Notes: a model not told the origin generated them from the letters alone. Positions 33,205-46,632 are shown, counted from the first letter of the stretch. The stretch: DNA of 64,000 nucleotides from Doris montereyensis (GCA_037039925.1 JAXRKP010000049.1:72501-136500), one strand, 5' to 3'. Made by a program: numbers and translations.

Positions 33205-33422
33205 GAATAGAGCCGGAGCTTATCATGGAGTTTATAGCCTGGACAGGACGCTAGTCTGTCACAGGTGTTTACTCCCAAGCTGTTGTTGGTACCCATTCGC
33301 ACCTAGGTCAAAAGGGAAAATGCGTGATAAATGTTTTTCCTAAAGAAGACAACGTCATTGCTAGAATTTGAATACAGGACCTCCTGATCCCAAGTCAACC
33401 AACCTAACCACTAGGTCATCAA
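33205..33422 (-). mobile_element. tRNA-headed SINE (family 4), copy 2
   Basis: Minus strand: GATGACCTAGTGGTTAGG (A-box region), GTATTCAAATTCTAGC (B-box region), then TAGGTGCGAATGGGTACC and CATGATAAGCTCCGGC, parallel to copy 1. Two same-strand copies lie within 520 bp. Confidence 0.65.
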
Positions 33423-33464
33423 CACTGCTTTGAATGTAAGAATGAGAAGAGAAAAATGACTCAC

Positions 33465-33550
33465 CACACATATCTGCTTCATGTTATCAGACAGATTAAG
33501 TATCTGAAATCCTTTCCTGTCTGATTTTGATTCAATTATATTTCTGAGAC
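33465..33550 (-). CDS. Linker exon between the two kinase-like domains
   Basis: Acceptor ATTTCACAAACAG, donor GTGAGT. Two bases complete a Cys codon from the microexon, then LRNIIESKSDRKGFQILN and a short helix-like end. Phase 1 in, phase 0 out. No domain recognised; it may be the lead-in to kinase-like domain 2. Confidence 0.6.
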
Positions 33551-33875
33551 CTGTTTGTGAAATACATATATAATTCAATTAGTAATCAATAGAAATAAGC
33601 CACCAAGCCTAAAACTGAAACATACAGAAACCAAACTACGAAACTAAAATTAACATTTGAGAAAATATGTGATGCACAGTTATCTGAAATATAACAGCAT
33701 GTCTTTTCTATGACAACATCATAAAAAGTACAGTTTTTTAAATATTCTTTTAATGCTAAAATTTATTATAAACTCTATTTATTATCAAACTCTACAGATA
33801 GTGCTAAACCAAACACTTTCAACACTAATAACAGGAATAGCTGAATACTTGTAATGCAATAAGTAGCCTACTCAC

Positions 33876-33894
33876 AGTATTTTGTGGGAATTCC
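33876..33894 (-). CDS. 19-nt microexon
   Basis: Bounded by TTTTAG and GTGAGT, the exon encodes GIPTKY plus one base. It enters in phase 0 from exon 36996-37078 and leaves in phase 1, exactly as exon 33465-33550 needs (giving KYC-LRNII). Frame restoration across three exons is the main support. Confidence 0.5.
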
Positions 33895-34440
33895 CTAAAA
33901 CGAGAAAAGAAAAACAAAGATTGAAGACATTTCTTTTTATGGATGCAACTTTTTGTTTCATTGCAATTTACCGTATCGACCATATGCAGTAATCTCAGGG
34001 TGAATTAAGAGGAAACAGCAAGATGAAAGACATATAAAAGAGTGAAAGGAAAGAAGTAGGACCTACCAGTAACATCCCCCAACTGGCCACTGGATTAAAT
34101 CACACATAATGTTACATTTAATATTTTTAAAAATAATATTAAGGTATACTATTATAAGGTTAACAGACAAATGCAAAGAATTTTTATGTGTGCTATCGCT
34201 CCAAAATGATACAAACCAAATATTATGTACTTATACAGTATTGAAAGATAAAAAGTATAGAATATTTTAATGCTTTCAATTCTGCAGCTTTTAAGGATTA
34301 TTGTCTTTTATTCAGTCCACTGTCGTTAGAGCAGATATTTAAAGAAGAAAAAAACAAGCGGCTGAAAGGCAATGCTCCAGAAGACTCATAGGTATATACA
34401 GGTATAAAATACCTCATAGGTATAAAACTTACTCATAGGT

Positions 34441-34721
34441 ATAAAACATATCTCATGCGATGCTTCTTAGAAAAAAAAAAGGAATTGTTTTAATTATGCG
34501 ATTTTAATTCATGTACCATACACCTTTATAAATGATATCATGCTTTCATTTATTTATTTAAATTTTTTTATTTTTTATTTACTTATTTATTTATTTATCT
34601 ATTTATTTATTTAATTATTTATTTATTTTGTACATGTACATTGCTCATGTTTTTTACTATGTATGTATAAATGCGCCTAGAGTTGTCGTAAGATGGGAGT
34701 AGGCGCTATAGAAATGAATTA
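34441..34721 (+). mobile_element. CR1/L2-like LINE 3' UTR feeding into (ATT)n
   Basis: Matches 10005-10185 (ATTGTTTTAATTATGCGATTT, TTCATGTACCATACAC, ATTGCTCATGTTTTTTAC). It extends past that copy to GTAGGCGCTATAGAAATGAAT, then directly into ATT units. The array therefore begins at the LINE 3' end. Confidence 0.65.
34548..34630. repeat. (TTTA)n microsatellite
   Basis: Imperfect TTTA units inside the LINE 3' UTR copy; absent from the copy near 10.1 kb. Confidence 0.85.
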
Positions 34722-34840
<119 letters not shown>

Positions 34841-35539
34841 CCTATAGAGAGCAACAAAAGAAACAAAGAGGAGAGTGTTACAGCACCTGAACATTATGTA
34901 AATCTGCTGCCCAATGTGAAGAGAAGGAAGCTAAATTGGTACGGACCAAGGACTACTTTAAGTAGTCTTTGGTATGGACATATTACAGGATCAAATGGTC
35001 TGTCCCTAAACTTATCCTGCTACAATCCATGGAGGGAATGAGGAGAAAAGAAAGAAAGAATAGGAGAAGAGGAAGAAAGAATAGGAGATGGGAACAGATC
35101 ACAACAGAGTAGACAGGGAAGAGCTTCTCCCAGACCTAGACCCCAGCCCATTACCGAGAAAAGTCAAAGCTGGTGTAACAGTTCATTGAGTGTGCCCCCA
35201 TGGTGGGGAGGGGGGGGGGTACATGATGGTGATTCAGTCCACTGCTCACTGGGCCTTTAGAGCATAGAAGTTTCAACAGAGCTGAAACTTTGAAGTTACT
35301 CTTGCTCAACACAACAATACAAATACAAATTGCTAGTATATCTTCATCCAGGTACAAAGCTCAGTCTTATATTTGCTCAACATTTTTACAGCTGATACCT
35401 GATTTCCTAGCCTTTGAGTTAAATTTTTATAATATTATTATAAAGTGCATCACAGAACTATTCTATGTATAAATCTTGATCTCTATCACCATCAAGCCAG
35501 GTTTCTAATAAATCTAAAGGTAGATCTCACCACAAAATA

Positions 35540-36800
35540 TGCAATAATATTTCTCATTGATTTCCCCTTTTCTTTTTATTAACACCATGTGATCTCCTCC
35601 TCTTCTTCTTCATCTTATTTTCTTCGTCTCCTTCATAATAACGTACCTACTCAATTCTTGAGTATTACAGACAGTGCTCATGTTGTTTTGTGGGTTTTTT
35701 TTTGTTTGTTTTTTTTTGTTGCTTTTAATTTGAATTTGACCACAAACTGTTAACTCTTTCGACAATAACTGTTTTTATTCATGAGTCAATTTGGATCCAT
35801 CTAATTCTTGCACACTAAGTGACATCTTTCTTTTGAAGTTCATAACATACCTACATATTCTGATGAGAAAACTTTGTCCTAGTCTATCGTCATTGGCCTA
35901 TTCTCTAGTCTCCCAAAACTTTGATTCAGTCAGGAGATCCACCTATCAATTCTTCTCTGATTGGTTCATGTTCATCAGTCCCTGAAAGAATGACCACTCC
36001 AGAAGATAGAATATTTATAAACCATCAATGCATTTCAATTGAATCGTTGAAAGCATTTACGTCACTGTGGACAGCTGCTGGAAAGCATTAGCCAGCTGGC
36101 GGGCAAACTCGTTCTAAACGACCAAAAGTGTGCAATGCTTTTTTAAAAAGCCAGAATGCCTTTTATTACTCTCAAATTGAAAAGGGAGGAAGAATGATAT
36201 CAAAATCTACGGAATTGACCCAGAAATGGTGAAACAATTTGAATTTTTACAAAATTGAACAAAAGTTATACCAGAGTATGTATTTCATTTTATTAAAAAT
36301 TATTATTTCTCATCAAATTTTGATGGGACTTGCACTGGAATTGTTTGAAGATAGAGTAAATTTACTTCTATTTTAGACTTCATGCAATGAACTCCAGTAT
36401 TTTGTATTAGATTGTATTTAGTAACCCAAAAGATGTGAATTTTACATTAACGTTTGCAGGCCACAACACGCCTTGTTTTGCTGGTTTCTCCTCCTCAAGG
36501 GCTTTTTGGATCCAAATACAGGCTTATGGTTGGTCAGAATGCCTAAGACATGCTCTAGTCTCAGGCAATCTTAAAGATCGATATGTTTATGAAGATTTTG
36601 AAGTCGGGTGTATGTTTTACTAATCACAATATTAATTATACAAGTGTTCTACGTTCAAGATTTCGTGCTTCATGTCTCTTTTTGCAACATGTTATAATAG
36701 AAAAAAAGAAATGTACTCTTCCCCAAATTGTTTCATTACAAGGATGTACTTTCCTTCTTCTCCAAGTCAAGAAATGCAGAAGACAAATATGAAAGAATTT
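35540..36800 (+). repeat. Ancient duplicated intron block (36-kb copy)
   Basis: Collinear with 54840-56600: CTTCATAATAAC, TTGAGTATTACAGACAGTG, TTTATTCATGAG, CTATCGTCATTGGCCTATTC, TAGTCTCCCAAAACT, GAATGACCACTC, TATAAACCAT, TTTTGATGGGACTTG, TTTTGTATTAGA, CTCAGGCAATCT. The second copy contains an extra segment (55020-55390) that holds an exon. Confidence 0.75.
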
Positions 36801-36995
36801 ATACTGTGTTTATAATGATTCAATCTATATGTATAATTTAGATTCTTGGAAGATTTAACTTTCGGTTTATGATGTTGAATGAAATGAAAATTTCAAATAT
36901 GACGCCTTAAAAAAAAGACAAAAACCTAGGCACATTCAAACTTAGCCTTTAGTGTAAAAGCATAATTAATCATCATAAGGAGAAAAACATCATAC

Positions 36996-37078
36996 TTGCG
37001 TGTATTCATTTGATGATGTTCCTTTATCAGCATCTATAGTAGGGTAAATGATTTTTTTACGAGGGACTTCCGGAACAG
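36996..37078 (-). CDS. Linker exon after kinase-like domain 1
   Basis: Acceptor CATTTTTACAG, donor GTATGA. Two bases complete a Thr codon, then VPEVPRKKIIYPTIDADKG and EYTQ. Phase 1 in from exon 41116-41260, phase 0 out to the microexon. Proline- and lysine-rich, likely flexible. Confidence 0.6.
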
Positions 37079-37365
37079 CTGTAAAAATGATTTATTTAAT
37101 TCAGATATATAAATTTGAAATTAATTAAGACAATATAAGATAATGAAATAATTTTCCAAGATTTTAATCTATTCTAAAATTGTGACAAGACCATAAGTGT
37201 TCATTACAGAACACTATCATTCATGACAGAATCGAGAAAATGGATCATACCTGCTGATCTGATTACAGTAAATGTGGTTATCTATGACCTAGTGGTAAGC
37301 AATCAAATAAGAAATTGCCAAGTCATGATTTTGTATCCTCATTTTACTAAGCCTAATAATAGTAA

Positions 37366-37379
37366 TAAGAAGAAGAAGA

Positions 37380-37410
<31 letters not shown>

Positions 37411-38067
37411 AAGAAGAAGAAGAAGAAGAAGAAGAAGAAGAAGAAGAAGAAGAAGAAGAAGAAGAAGAAGAAGAAGAAGAAGAAGAAGAAGAAGAAGAAG
37501 AAGAAGAAGAAGAAGAAGAAGAAGAAGAAGAAGACGAAGAAGAAGAAGAAGAAGAAGAAGAAGAAGAAGAAGAAGAAGAAGAAGAAGAAGAAGAAGAAGA
37601 AGAAGAAGGAGAAAAAGAAGAAGAAGAAGAAGAAGAAGAAGAAGAAGAAGAAGAAGAAGAAGAAGAAGAAGCAGGAAGAAGAAGAAGAAGAAGAAGAAGA
37701 AGAAGCAGGAAGAAGAAGAAGAAGAAGAAGAAGAAGAAGAAGAAGAAGGAAGAAGAAGAAGAAGCAGGAAGAAGAAGAAGAAGCAGGAAGAAGAAGAAGA
37801 AAGAAGCAGGAAGAAGAAGAAGAAGAAGAAGAAGAAGAAGAAGAAGAAGAAGAAGGAGAAGAAGAAGAAGAAGAAGGAAGAAGGAGGAGGAGGAGGAGGA
37901 GGAGGAGGAGGAGGAGGAGGAGGAGGAGGAGGAGGAGGAGGAAGAAGAAGAAGAAGGAGAAGAAGAAGAAGAAGAAGAAGAAGAAGAAGAAGAAGAAGAA
38001 GAAGAAGAAGAAGAAGAAGAAGAAGAAGAAGAAGAAGAAGAAGAAGAAGAAGAAGAAGAAGAAGAAA
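37366..38067. repeat. (AAG)n / (AGG)n satellite-like array
   Basis: About 700 bp of AAG units with GCAGGAAG-type interruptions (37670-37810) and an (AGG)n core at 37882-37942. In an intron; on the sense strand of the gene it is a CTT tract. The poly-Arg, poly-Leu and poly-Phe frames are artefacts. Confidence 0.95.
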
Positions 38068-38287
38068 GAAATATTTATATAGGACACAAAATGGTTTCAA
38101 AAGCGCTTTACAAAATGAATGTGGCAAAAACACTTATCTAGAATGGGGAAAAATACTAGAAGTAAAAAGGAGAAAATGGATGAAAAAGGGTAAAAAAAGG
38201 AATAAATATTAAGATAAGAAATGTACATGGACTTGTGTAAATAAGTGGTGTTAAAATGTCAGATGAAAATAAAGTGGTAGTATTAAG

Positions 38288-38500
38288 GGGGGTTAGGCGA
38301 GTTTGGGGCCAAAATGTTGATTTTCTGTTCTTTACATATATGGGTATCTACAAGTTTTTGGCAGAAAAATGTCCATTTGACGTATAATTTTTTCTTACAC
38401 AATATTTTGTAGGCGAGGTACGTAAAAACAGTAAAAATTTTGATGTAAATTACCCTAACACTGACTGAGAAGATGGCATTGAAAACCTGTGTAATGGGCC
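38288..38500 (+). repeat. Inverted repeat partner of 58380-58612
   Basis: Shares GGCGAGTTTGGG, TTGATTTTCTGTTCTTT, ATCTACAAGTT and AACACTGACTGAGAA with the complement of 58380-58612. Dispersed repeat of unknown class. Confidence 0.6.
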
Positions 38501-38928
38501 AGCTATCATCACATCTGGCAGTATGGTCTATTGACATGGCCCTCGCGAATCGGCCTAGCACTAAGTGATGTATAGGGTGGAGGTCAAATGTGCGGGCGAT
38601 GTGTTTGTAAACAAGCACACAAGTATAGGAATAGAGGAATAAAAAGCAAAAAAATAATTTCAGCCCCCCTCTTCCCCCCCCCCCCCTCCATTTGCAAGAA
38701 GTAAAAGATCCCCCCTCCCCTTGCAAGAAGTAAAATAAATAAAATAAAATGATGAATCTAATGTATAAAATATATTGTAATATTGGATAGTTAAGAATAT
38801 GCCTGATTAAAAAGGACAGCCTTCAGATTTCTTTTGAATGATTTACAAGACTTATCATTCCAAGTTAGGGATTTTTCGCCATAATTTTTGAGTTAAGCTC
38901 TTGATGCATTAGGGAAAGTGTACTTTTT

Positions 38929-39172
38929 TTATCTAAGGGTGTGTTTAGGTTCATAAACATGCAATAAATCGTTTCTATAAGAAGGGAATGATGGATCGTT
39001 GAGACATTGGGGTGTAATATTGGCGATTTTGTAGTGAATACAACATTTCAGAGGGAGCCAGTGGAGGGATACGAGGGCAGGGGTTATATACTCTCTTTCA
39101 GGGATATTTGAAACTAGTTTGGCTGCGTGATTATCAATTTTTTTGTAATTTAACGAGAGGGTTATTATTAGG
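38929..39172 (-). mobile_element. CR1/L2-like LINE, RT C-terminal fragment
   Basis: Reads DNHAAKLVSNIPEREYIT, then LVSLHWLPLKCCIHYKIA and YRNDLLHVYEP, the C-terminal region of CR1/L2/Rex-type reverse transcriptases. Both ends are truncated. Confidence 0.75.
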
Positions 39173-40114
39173 TACACCCTTACATCATTGATTCTCTATC
39201 CACTTCACTACAAAATCGACGCTCATACTGTTGGATCATAACCAATCATTAGTCAAATCAGTCAATGTTTTAAGACAATTGAAGCATAGGCGGTCTAGTC
39301 ATCAAAACAAGGCAACCAGATTGATGTTCTTGACTTCACATCTTTTCAAGCTTCCAGACACTTCTATGCAAACTCATGCAAGACCAATGAATTATATTAT
39401 GTGCTCTCCACTCCTTCTGTTTGCAATCCTATGAACAAAGTGCTCACATCCAAGGCAACCAGATTCTGTTTTGACTTCAATCTTGTCAAGCTTGACCACT
39501 TCCGTTGCAAGACTAGAGTGGTTTGAACAAAGAAATCCTATGACCACTACCGTTGACGTTTAGTAGGAAAGGAGCAGCTTGCATTGTTTTCTACATGCCT
39601 TGATGTCACTGGCATTGACAATCACTGTCTGCATTGAAAAAAACCTGATTAAGTAACCCTCCTGCATTGCTGTCTACATGCTTTGCACAGATTTCATGTC
39701 TGTTTGATTGAGACACAATCGCTTATCATGTTGTAACATAGATAATGACACACAATAGACAAACTACGCCCCATGGTAGCACGCTTTCTTTTCATGATGA
39801 GGCAATGGGTGCCGATACAGAGGTCAGGGGTTTGATCCCCATGGTGGCCAGGATTTTTTCTGTCTATTCCTTGTATTTGTCTCGTCTTTGTTCCTATGGG
39901 GCTTTCGTATTATTTGGAGTCATTTCCTTATCATGTTGTTGTAGCATTGCCTTATAATGTCATCTTATCTCCCGAAAGATGGGTATAAAATGTGATTTAA
40001 TTAGACAAATTCTATCCACCCATAATATTATTATAACCTGCCCGAGCAACCACCTGTCCATAAAGACCACTTTGGTCTGCAATCATTGGTGGTCGTTATG
40101 GATAAGTTGGACTG
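39173..40114. mobile_element. TIR element family M4, rearranged copy
   Basis: 39181-39436 aligns with 59336-59593 (ACAATTGAAGCATAGGCG, TTTGCAATCCTATGA). 40007-40114 aligns with 59658-59762 (CACTTTGGTCT, CAATCATTGGTGGTC) and ends AAGTTGGACTG followed by TA. The left inverted repeat is missing. The middle has an internal duplication (39440-39590) and a SINE-like insertion (39765-39960). Confidence 0.6.
39765..39960 (+). mobile_element. SINE-like repeat (family 3)
   Basis: Contains a B-box-like GGTTTGATCCCC at 39830 and an upstream tRNA-like block (GATGAGGCAATGGGTGCCG). It is absent from the related element at 59139-59762, so it is probably an insertion. Confidence 0.45.
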
Positions 40115-40115
40115 T

Positions 40116-40185
40116 ACTACCACTACTACTACCACTACTGCTACTACCACTACTACTACTGTTACTACTACTACTACTACTATTA
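40116..40185. repeat. (ACT)n imperfect microsatellite
   Basis: ACTACC/ACTACT units directly next to the right end of the M4 copy. Confidence 0.85.
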
Positions 40186-41115
40186 TGGCCGTTACATCAT
40201 GACTGTCTTTTGCAGAATCTATCATTACAGATTATTACAATTGCAACTCTTCAGTTTAGATGTGCATCTAATGAATTTTAACCCTATGGCACAGATTGTT
40301 ACTGAAGTTTTCTTTTGTACAGCCTGGTTCCCTAACATTACATCAGACACATCAATTTAATTTAATAAATAATAGCCAGAAAAAAATTACTTTGTTTAGC
40401 TTCCCTCATATAAAACGAAGAGGATGATTGCTTTTTTTAAACACTTCCTCATGTCATCCTCACAATTTAAAAAAACATTTTTAGATCTATGCTATAGTTG
40501 ACAAAGCAAGACATTAAAAATGGCAGCAAAAAAATGCAAGCCCTTTGAATATTCATCCTTCTGTGCATTTAGATCCGAAAAAGAATTTATTGCCAGTAGA
40601 ACCTTATGTGGAAAATATTAGTAAGGAACCCTGGTAGTTATAATGATGAGAACAAGAAACGAAACCATTAGTCTACTCTTTAAGGTTATAATTCACATCT
40701 TATTGTCAGCTCCATTACTCTATTCATTTTCCTTTCATAACCTATTACATCATTCAATTTATTTCAATTAGTGCGTAATATGTATGAAGTTGACTTTATC
40801 AGGACTAGATCTACTTATTTTCCTCCTTGAGAAAAGTGCTTGAGACAAAGTTTGAAAACCTTCTTGCTTGGACTGAGTTGATAACAACCCAACCATCTAC
40901 CATAAATTTCAAGATTCTCCTAAATGGTTGAAATAGTATGACAGTGACAGTGAACTTTCATTGCATTGTATCAATAAATGTGCAGAGTAATACATATTTT
41001 TTTAAACCTGAGAGGCACTGGACTTTTAATCTGATCACATCAACATTTAAACTCATTGTGAGGTTTTGTGGTGACAAATAATTTTTTAAAACTCAATAGA
41101 GTAATGCATACGCAC
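40186..41115. other. Intron sequence, nothing recognised
   Basis: AT-rich intron of the minus-strand gene between exon 41116-41260 and exon 36996-37078. Confidence 0.4.
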
Positions 41116-41260
41116 TCTTGTGTATCTCTTCCAGAATTGTCATGACTTCCTCAATGGATGGCCGACTTGGTGGCATATAATCAGTGCATTTTGTGATAAG
41201 TTCAAATGTGGCATCATCAAGACATTCTTGCTTTTGAAGATTCAAGTTTGCTAACTGTAG
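41116..41260 (-). CDS. Kinase-like domain 1, C-lobe end (subdomain XI)
   Basis: Acceptor CTTTCCACCAG, donor GTGCGT. Reads LQLANLNLQ, ECLDDATFELITKCTDY, then PPSRPSIEEVMTILEEIHK. The SRPSIEEV motif is the subdomain XI arginine region of tyrosine/TKL kinases. Phase 0 in from exon 41867-42039 and phase 1 out to exon 36996-37078. If the donor is not used, the frame stops after ALLY. Confidence 0.78.
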
Positions 41261-41866
41261 CTGGTGGAAAGAATGTATGGAGTATGAGGAAATCATTTCA
41301 CTCTCATTTCACATAAAAGAAAGCTCAGAGAAATGTTCTAGAAAAGTATATCAGTTGTGATTAGCTATTTCAGGCAAGAAAATCTACGTTGAAGTCATTA
41401 TAAATCCCCTTCCATGTGACTGCTCAATAACCAATGTTATAAAGCCAAAGTATATGAAATAAGTATCCAAGTATCTTGATTTCATTGAATTCGACGTCTT
41501 TATCTGATCAACTAAGAATTTGATTCATGGCTTCATAGACTATACTGTCAATACTTGATCTTTTGTTTCCATACTAAACTTAAATGAGAAAGAAAGACAT
41601 TGTTTTTCATGTGTAAGTCATTAGATATATCGGGAAAACCAATTTTCTCTCTCATTTATATATATCCCTCAAAACCTTCCAGCCCCTTACCTTCCACTTA
41701 CAAAAGTCAATAAAATAGTCTCCCATTCATCTGTTAACATACAAAATACTCCCATTTCATCACAAAAGGAAACAAACTTTTTAAAAAGCAACACTGAACA
41801 TATGCAGTCAAGTACATAATTTGTTGGATGACATTGTAAATTAAATCTTCTAGAGATAAGACTTAC
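41261..41866. other. Intron sequence, nothing recognised
   Basis: Intron between the subdomain VIII-IX and XI exons of kinase-like domain 1. Confidence 0.5.
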
Positions 41867-42039
41867 TGTTTCCACAAAGTCATTATCAGAAGGAATGAAG
41901 TCATATGGCAGCAAACCATGGGTCAAAACTTCATAAATCAAGTGTCCAACCATATACATATCACTTTGGCTTGAAAATACACCCTTAGAAGTAGATTCAG
42001 GTGCACTCCAGCGCAATGGGATGGTTTTACTATTCTTAT
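41867..42039 (-). CDS. Kinase-like domain 1, activation-segment end and helix F
   Basis: Acceptor CCCTACTCTTACAG, donor GTAAGT. Reads KTIPLRWSAPES (subdomain VIII, with the APE motif), then SSQSDMYMVGHLIYEV (subdomain IX, Asp kept) and LTHGLLPYDF. RWSAPES is typical of tyrosine kinases. Phase 1 in joins AMG to DKNSK; phase 0 out. A very long (GA)n tract begins 200 bp upstream in the sense direction. Confidence 0.85.
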
Positions 42040-42241
42040 CTGTAAGAGTAGGGAAATGCCTTTTTCAAATTGAAGAAAAAACAACTGTCTTTCAATAATT
42101 ATCTAGTGTCATATACATACATTGTCACATTTATATTGGGAATGTGGGGTAAATAAAACGATGACAGATATATATATATATATATAAATACAAACAAGCT
42201 TGTAAAGGGTTTTTAAAGCCAAATGTTAATATATATATACA

Positions 42242-43013
<772 letters not shown>

Positions 43014-43311
43014 AAGGTCCTTTCCGAATCATATTCCACTAAATTAGATATTATCATCACACCTGATTGGTAATGAGATGGTCATAAGACAGGCATAATG
43101 TTATAAAATTATCTGTACATGTCTGATACCTTTCTTACTATGGCATAGCTTATTAGCAAGATATCGGCAAGAGGTGGGTTAATCACATACAAGGAAACAT
43201 ATTGTCTTAAAAGGCATTGGTAGTAAATGGAACATTTACATGACCAAGAAACTGCATGACAACAGAAACATGACTAAAGACTGCAAAAATTGCAAAAGCT
43301 ATAGAAACATG

Positions 43312-46198
43312 ATCTCTTATTATTGTGTTTCTGATGTTATCTTTTTTATAGTTTTCCCTGCTTCTTCTCTGAGATATTTCATTTCAGCTGCCTGTACTCA
43401 CTGTATTCCCTACTGTCTAAGGCCCAATCTGTGTTGTATACTGCCATTTTGGTTTTTGTTTAACTACAAATGCCTTTCCTTGATGGTTATATATTGTCAT
43501 TGTCTTTTGGATTCTCTGGCTGATTTCTTCTCTTAGTTTTTCCTTCTGAGTTAATCATTACTCCTAGGTAATTGTAGTTTTGAACTTCTAATTTCTCTCT
43601 GACCAGTTTAAGATTTTGTGTCTTCGTTTCCCTAGTTACTAGCATTGTTTTGGTTTTCTTTGCATTGACTTTCAATTCTCTTTTATTTAATTAATTATTC
43701 AGGATGTTGATATAACATTGAGGGTCCCTTTCTTATTTTCCAAATGGAGCTAAATGATCAGCAAATGAAAGCATTGATAGATATATTGATTTGAGTTTCC
43801 ACATACCTACATTCATTTTCTTAACTTTTGATGATGCCTTTGCAACTAAATCCATAAATGTGATAAACAAAAGAGGGCTCCGATTATAGCCCTGTCTAAC
43901 TCCTATATCTTCATCAAATTCTTAAGATACGTTTCCATCTACTCTCACTGCACATGTTGGTTTATTCTATAGCTTCTATCAAATTTGGCTCTACATTATG
44001 TTGTTTTAAAATTGCCACCTCACGGTGTCAAATGCTTTTTTCTAAGTCAATAAAACAGAGATGAAAGTCAATATTTCTTTCAAGGAATTTTTCTTTTGTT
44101 TGTCTAATTATAAATATTTGGTCCTGTACACTTCTCCCTGGTCTGAATCTGCTCTGATGTTCTTCAATCTGATTTTCTACTCTTTTTTTTCCTCAGTCTC
44201 ATTTCTAGTATGCTGGCATACACTTTTCCTGGTATGCTCTATAGTTTGAGCATTCCATAGTTGATCCTTTCTTGTGTATTGGTACTATCGTTCAATTCTT
44301 CCAATCATCTGGCATGTGTTTTGACTTCCATGCTTGTAGGTATATTTCATGCAGTGGTTTGTCTGCCTCTCTCCCTTGGTTTTTTATCATTCCTAGATAA
44401 GTTTGATCTGCTCCTGGGGCCTTTCCTAGTTTGATTTTTCATATAGCTGTTCAAATTTCTTCCATTGACATATTTACATCTTCAGTTATTTCATCTGGAT
44501 TATTTGTTATTCTTACTGGTTGATCTTTACTCCTTGTTTCATATATTCCATAGGGATTATGCAATTGCTGAAAGTATTTTCTCCATGTTTCTGTGATTTC
44601 ATTGTCTTACTTCATTATTTCTCCTTCGGTGTTCTTAATTTGTCGTATTGGGCATGCTTTGGTCTTTCTTATGCTTTTCATTACTCCCCTGAACAGCTTT
44701 TGATTTCCTTGGCAGCCTTCTTGAAGTCTTTATCCAAACTCTTCCCCCTGTTCCTGTTTACTGTTTTTACTTTCATCACTTCCTCTTTGGCGATAGTTCT
44801 TTTTTTACTCACATAATCTATTCTATCTTCTGGCCTTTTTATTTGTAAGTAATTCTTCCAGGCTTCCTTCTTTTCTTTGATCTTAGTTTTCTCATTCCAC
44901 CATGCTGGTCTTTTCCTGTCTCCTTTAATTGTTTCTTCCTACTACACTCTTTACTACAACTGAGAAGTGCTTCCTTATACAGTTGCCACGTTTCTTCTAT
45001 TGAAGATCAATCTGCCTTTCACTGATAAATCTTTTTATCCTAGATTGGTATATCTATTTTACTATTGGTTTATTTAGTTCTTCTATTCTGAGTTTAGTAG
45101 CTTTCTTCTGGGTTTTTTTCCTTTTTTGTTTTCCTCAGTCAGTAATCTCATTTTTGCAATCACTATATGATGATCACAAAATATTTCAGCTCCTCTTGCA
45201 TCAGTGTACTGTAAAAAGGGAACTGCTAACTATTATGTAGTCTTTGATTGACTTTTCACATCTGTCTTCATTTACTGTTGTATATTTGTGAATGTCTTTA
45301 TGTGAAAGAAAGGAGTTGGCTATTTTCATGTTATTCTTTAAACAATAGTCCAGTCTCTCTCTGTTTGGAGAAATTATTGTCTCTCCTTCTTTACCTAAGA
45401 CTCCACCTGATGTTTCTGCACTGTTGCCTACTCTAGCATTTAAATCTCCTATAACCATTAGTTCCTCTTTGGGTTTGAGATTCTCTGTAGGTGTTTGTAA
45501 ATTGTTTTCAAAGATATCTTTTTCTTCTTTGGTGGCATCTTCCTTTGGTTTATAAGCTATCAATAATTTAATTTCTCTTCCTTTTAGTTTAATGTGTACC
45601 TTGAGCTAATAAATTTCCAACTGTTTAATGGCTTTTCATGTCTTTTATGTATTAGGAGGTCTACTCCTGCTCAAGCTCTATCCTTTACATCTAGTCCTGA
45701 GGACATTATGATTTAGTCCTACATTTTCTATTCCTTGTCCTTTTTTCTTTGTTTTTGTGATAACCACAATATCTACTTAGAATTTTTCTAATTCTTACCC
45801 TTTTCTACTTATTGCTTTGACATTCCATGTTCCAAAAATCAAAGTCTGTGTTTGTTTACAGTTTTTGTCTTCTGGTTCAGTCCAAGTGTAACATATTTGG
45901 TTCTCTGAATCGGTTGATTTTGGCTAAGCAGGCGATTGGCCTACTGTACCCTAAGTAGATGGTGGGGCTGCCACCTGAGGGCCCCTACCGGGCCTTGGTT
46001 AGATTTTCTGTATGGGTTAACTCCCTTAGCCTTTGATCAACCAAGACCGCCTGCAAGGCAGCAGTTTTTGATTTTCTGTCTGGGTTAACTCCCCTTAGCC
46101 ATTGGTCAGCCAAGACCAGCCTGGAAGGCAGCACGAGACTCATGGAGGCCGGGACCGTCTAGTCCCCATACAGGATGCAAGCACTTGCTCACTGCCCG
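43312..46198 (-). mobile_element. RTE-like LINE copy C, 3' truncated
   Basis: Minus-strand copy with the family 5' end (CGGGCAGTGAGC at 46198), the 5' UTR tandem units (46140-45990), and an endonuclease (GDLNARVGNSAETSGG near 45450, KDIHKYTTVNEDRCEKSI near 45280). The RT is decayed (44900-43500), with INSEGK and VNAKKTKTMLVTRETK near 43650. It breaks off at 43312 inside the C-terminal region, after the complement of AGAAACACAATAATAAGAGATC. Many frame breaks. Confidence 0.8.
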
Positions 46199-46321
46199 GA
46201 TGTCTGCAGTCATATAAGATCATTGTCTTAGATGGACTCATAATTCCGACTTAACAGACTAAGTGATGATTTGATACCAGAAAATTTAATAAGTTTCAGT
46301 ACGGCAAAGTAGTGATGGTTT

Positions 46322-46632
46322 TATTATTTGATTTGATTCACCCACATCCACAACTAAGGTGATCTCAGGGTATTTGGTAGGATTTTAAATTTTGCCCAGA
46401 CAGCCAAGGGATCTTTAAAGTGCGCAGAGTGTTGTGATCTGCACAGGGGACCTCCTTTTTATCATCCATCTCTGATGGGACTAGGTGTTGATCCCCCTAC
46501 CTGGACCAGGGGGGGGGTGTAGATTTTACTATTAAAAAATTGAGAAATTTTTCAACTATTGATGGGGCTTGAACCCACTACCTTTTGATTGAGAGGCTGA
46601 TATCTTGCCTCTGGATTACTGAGTGCCCAGTA
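46322..46632 (-). mobile_element. tRNA-headed SINE (family 1), copy 3
   Basis: Minus strand: CTCAGTAATCCAGAGGC (A-box region), TAGTGGGTTCAAGCCCC (B-box region), body with TCCCATCAGAGATGG and CACAACACTCTGCGCAC, tail GGTGAATCAAATCAAAT. Same structure as 2403-2720. Confidence 0.7.

Noticed and set aside
37223..38212. 329-codon Arg/Lys/Glu/Gly frame and opposite Leu/Phe/Ser/Pro frames
   Set aside because: Translation of (AAG)n/(AGG)n; the flanking non-repeat ends show no domain.
38283..38726. 147-codon minus-strand frame
   Set aside because: Half of it covers a dispersed repeat shared with 58380-58612; low-complexity Gly run from C-tracts; no domain.
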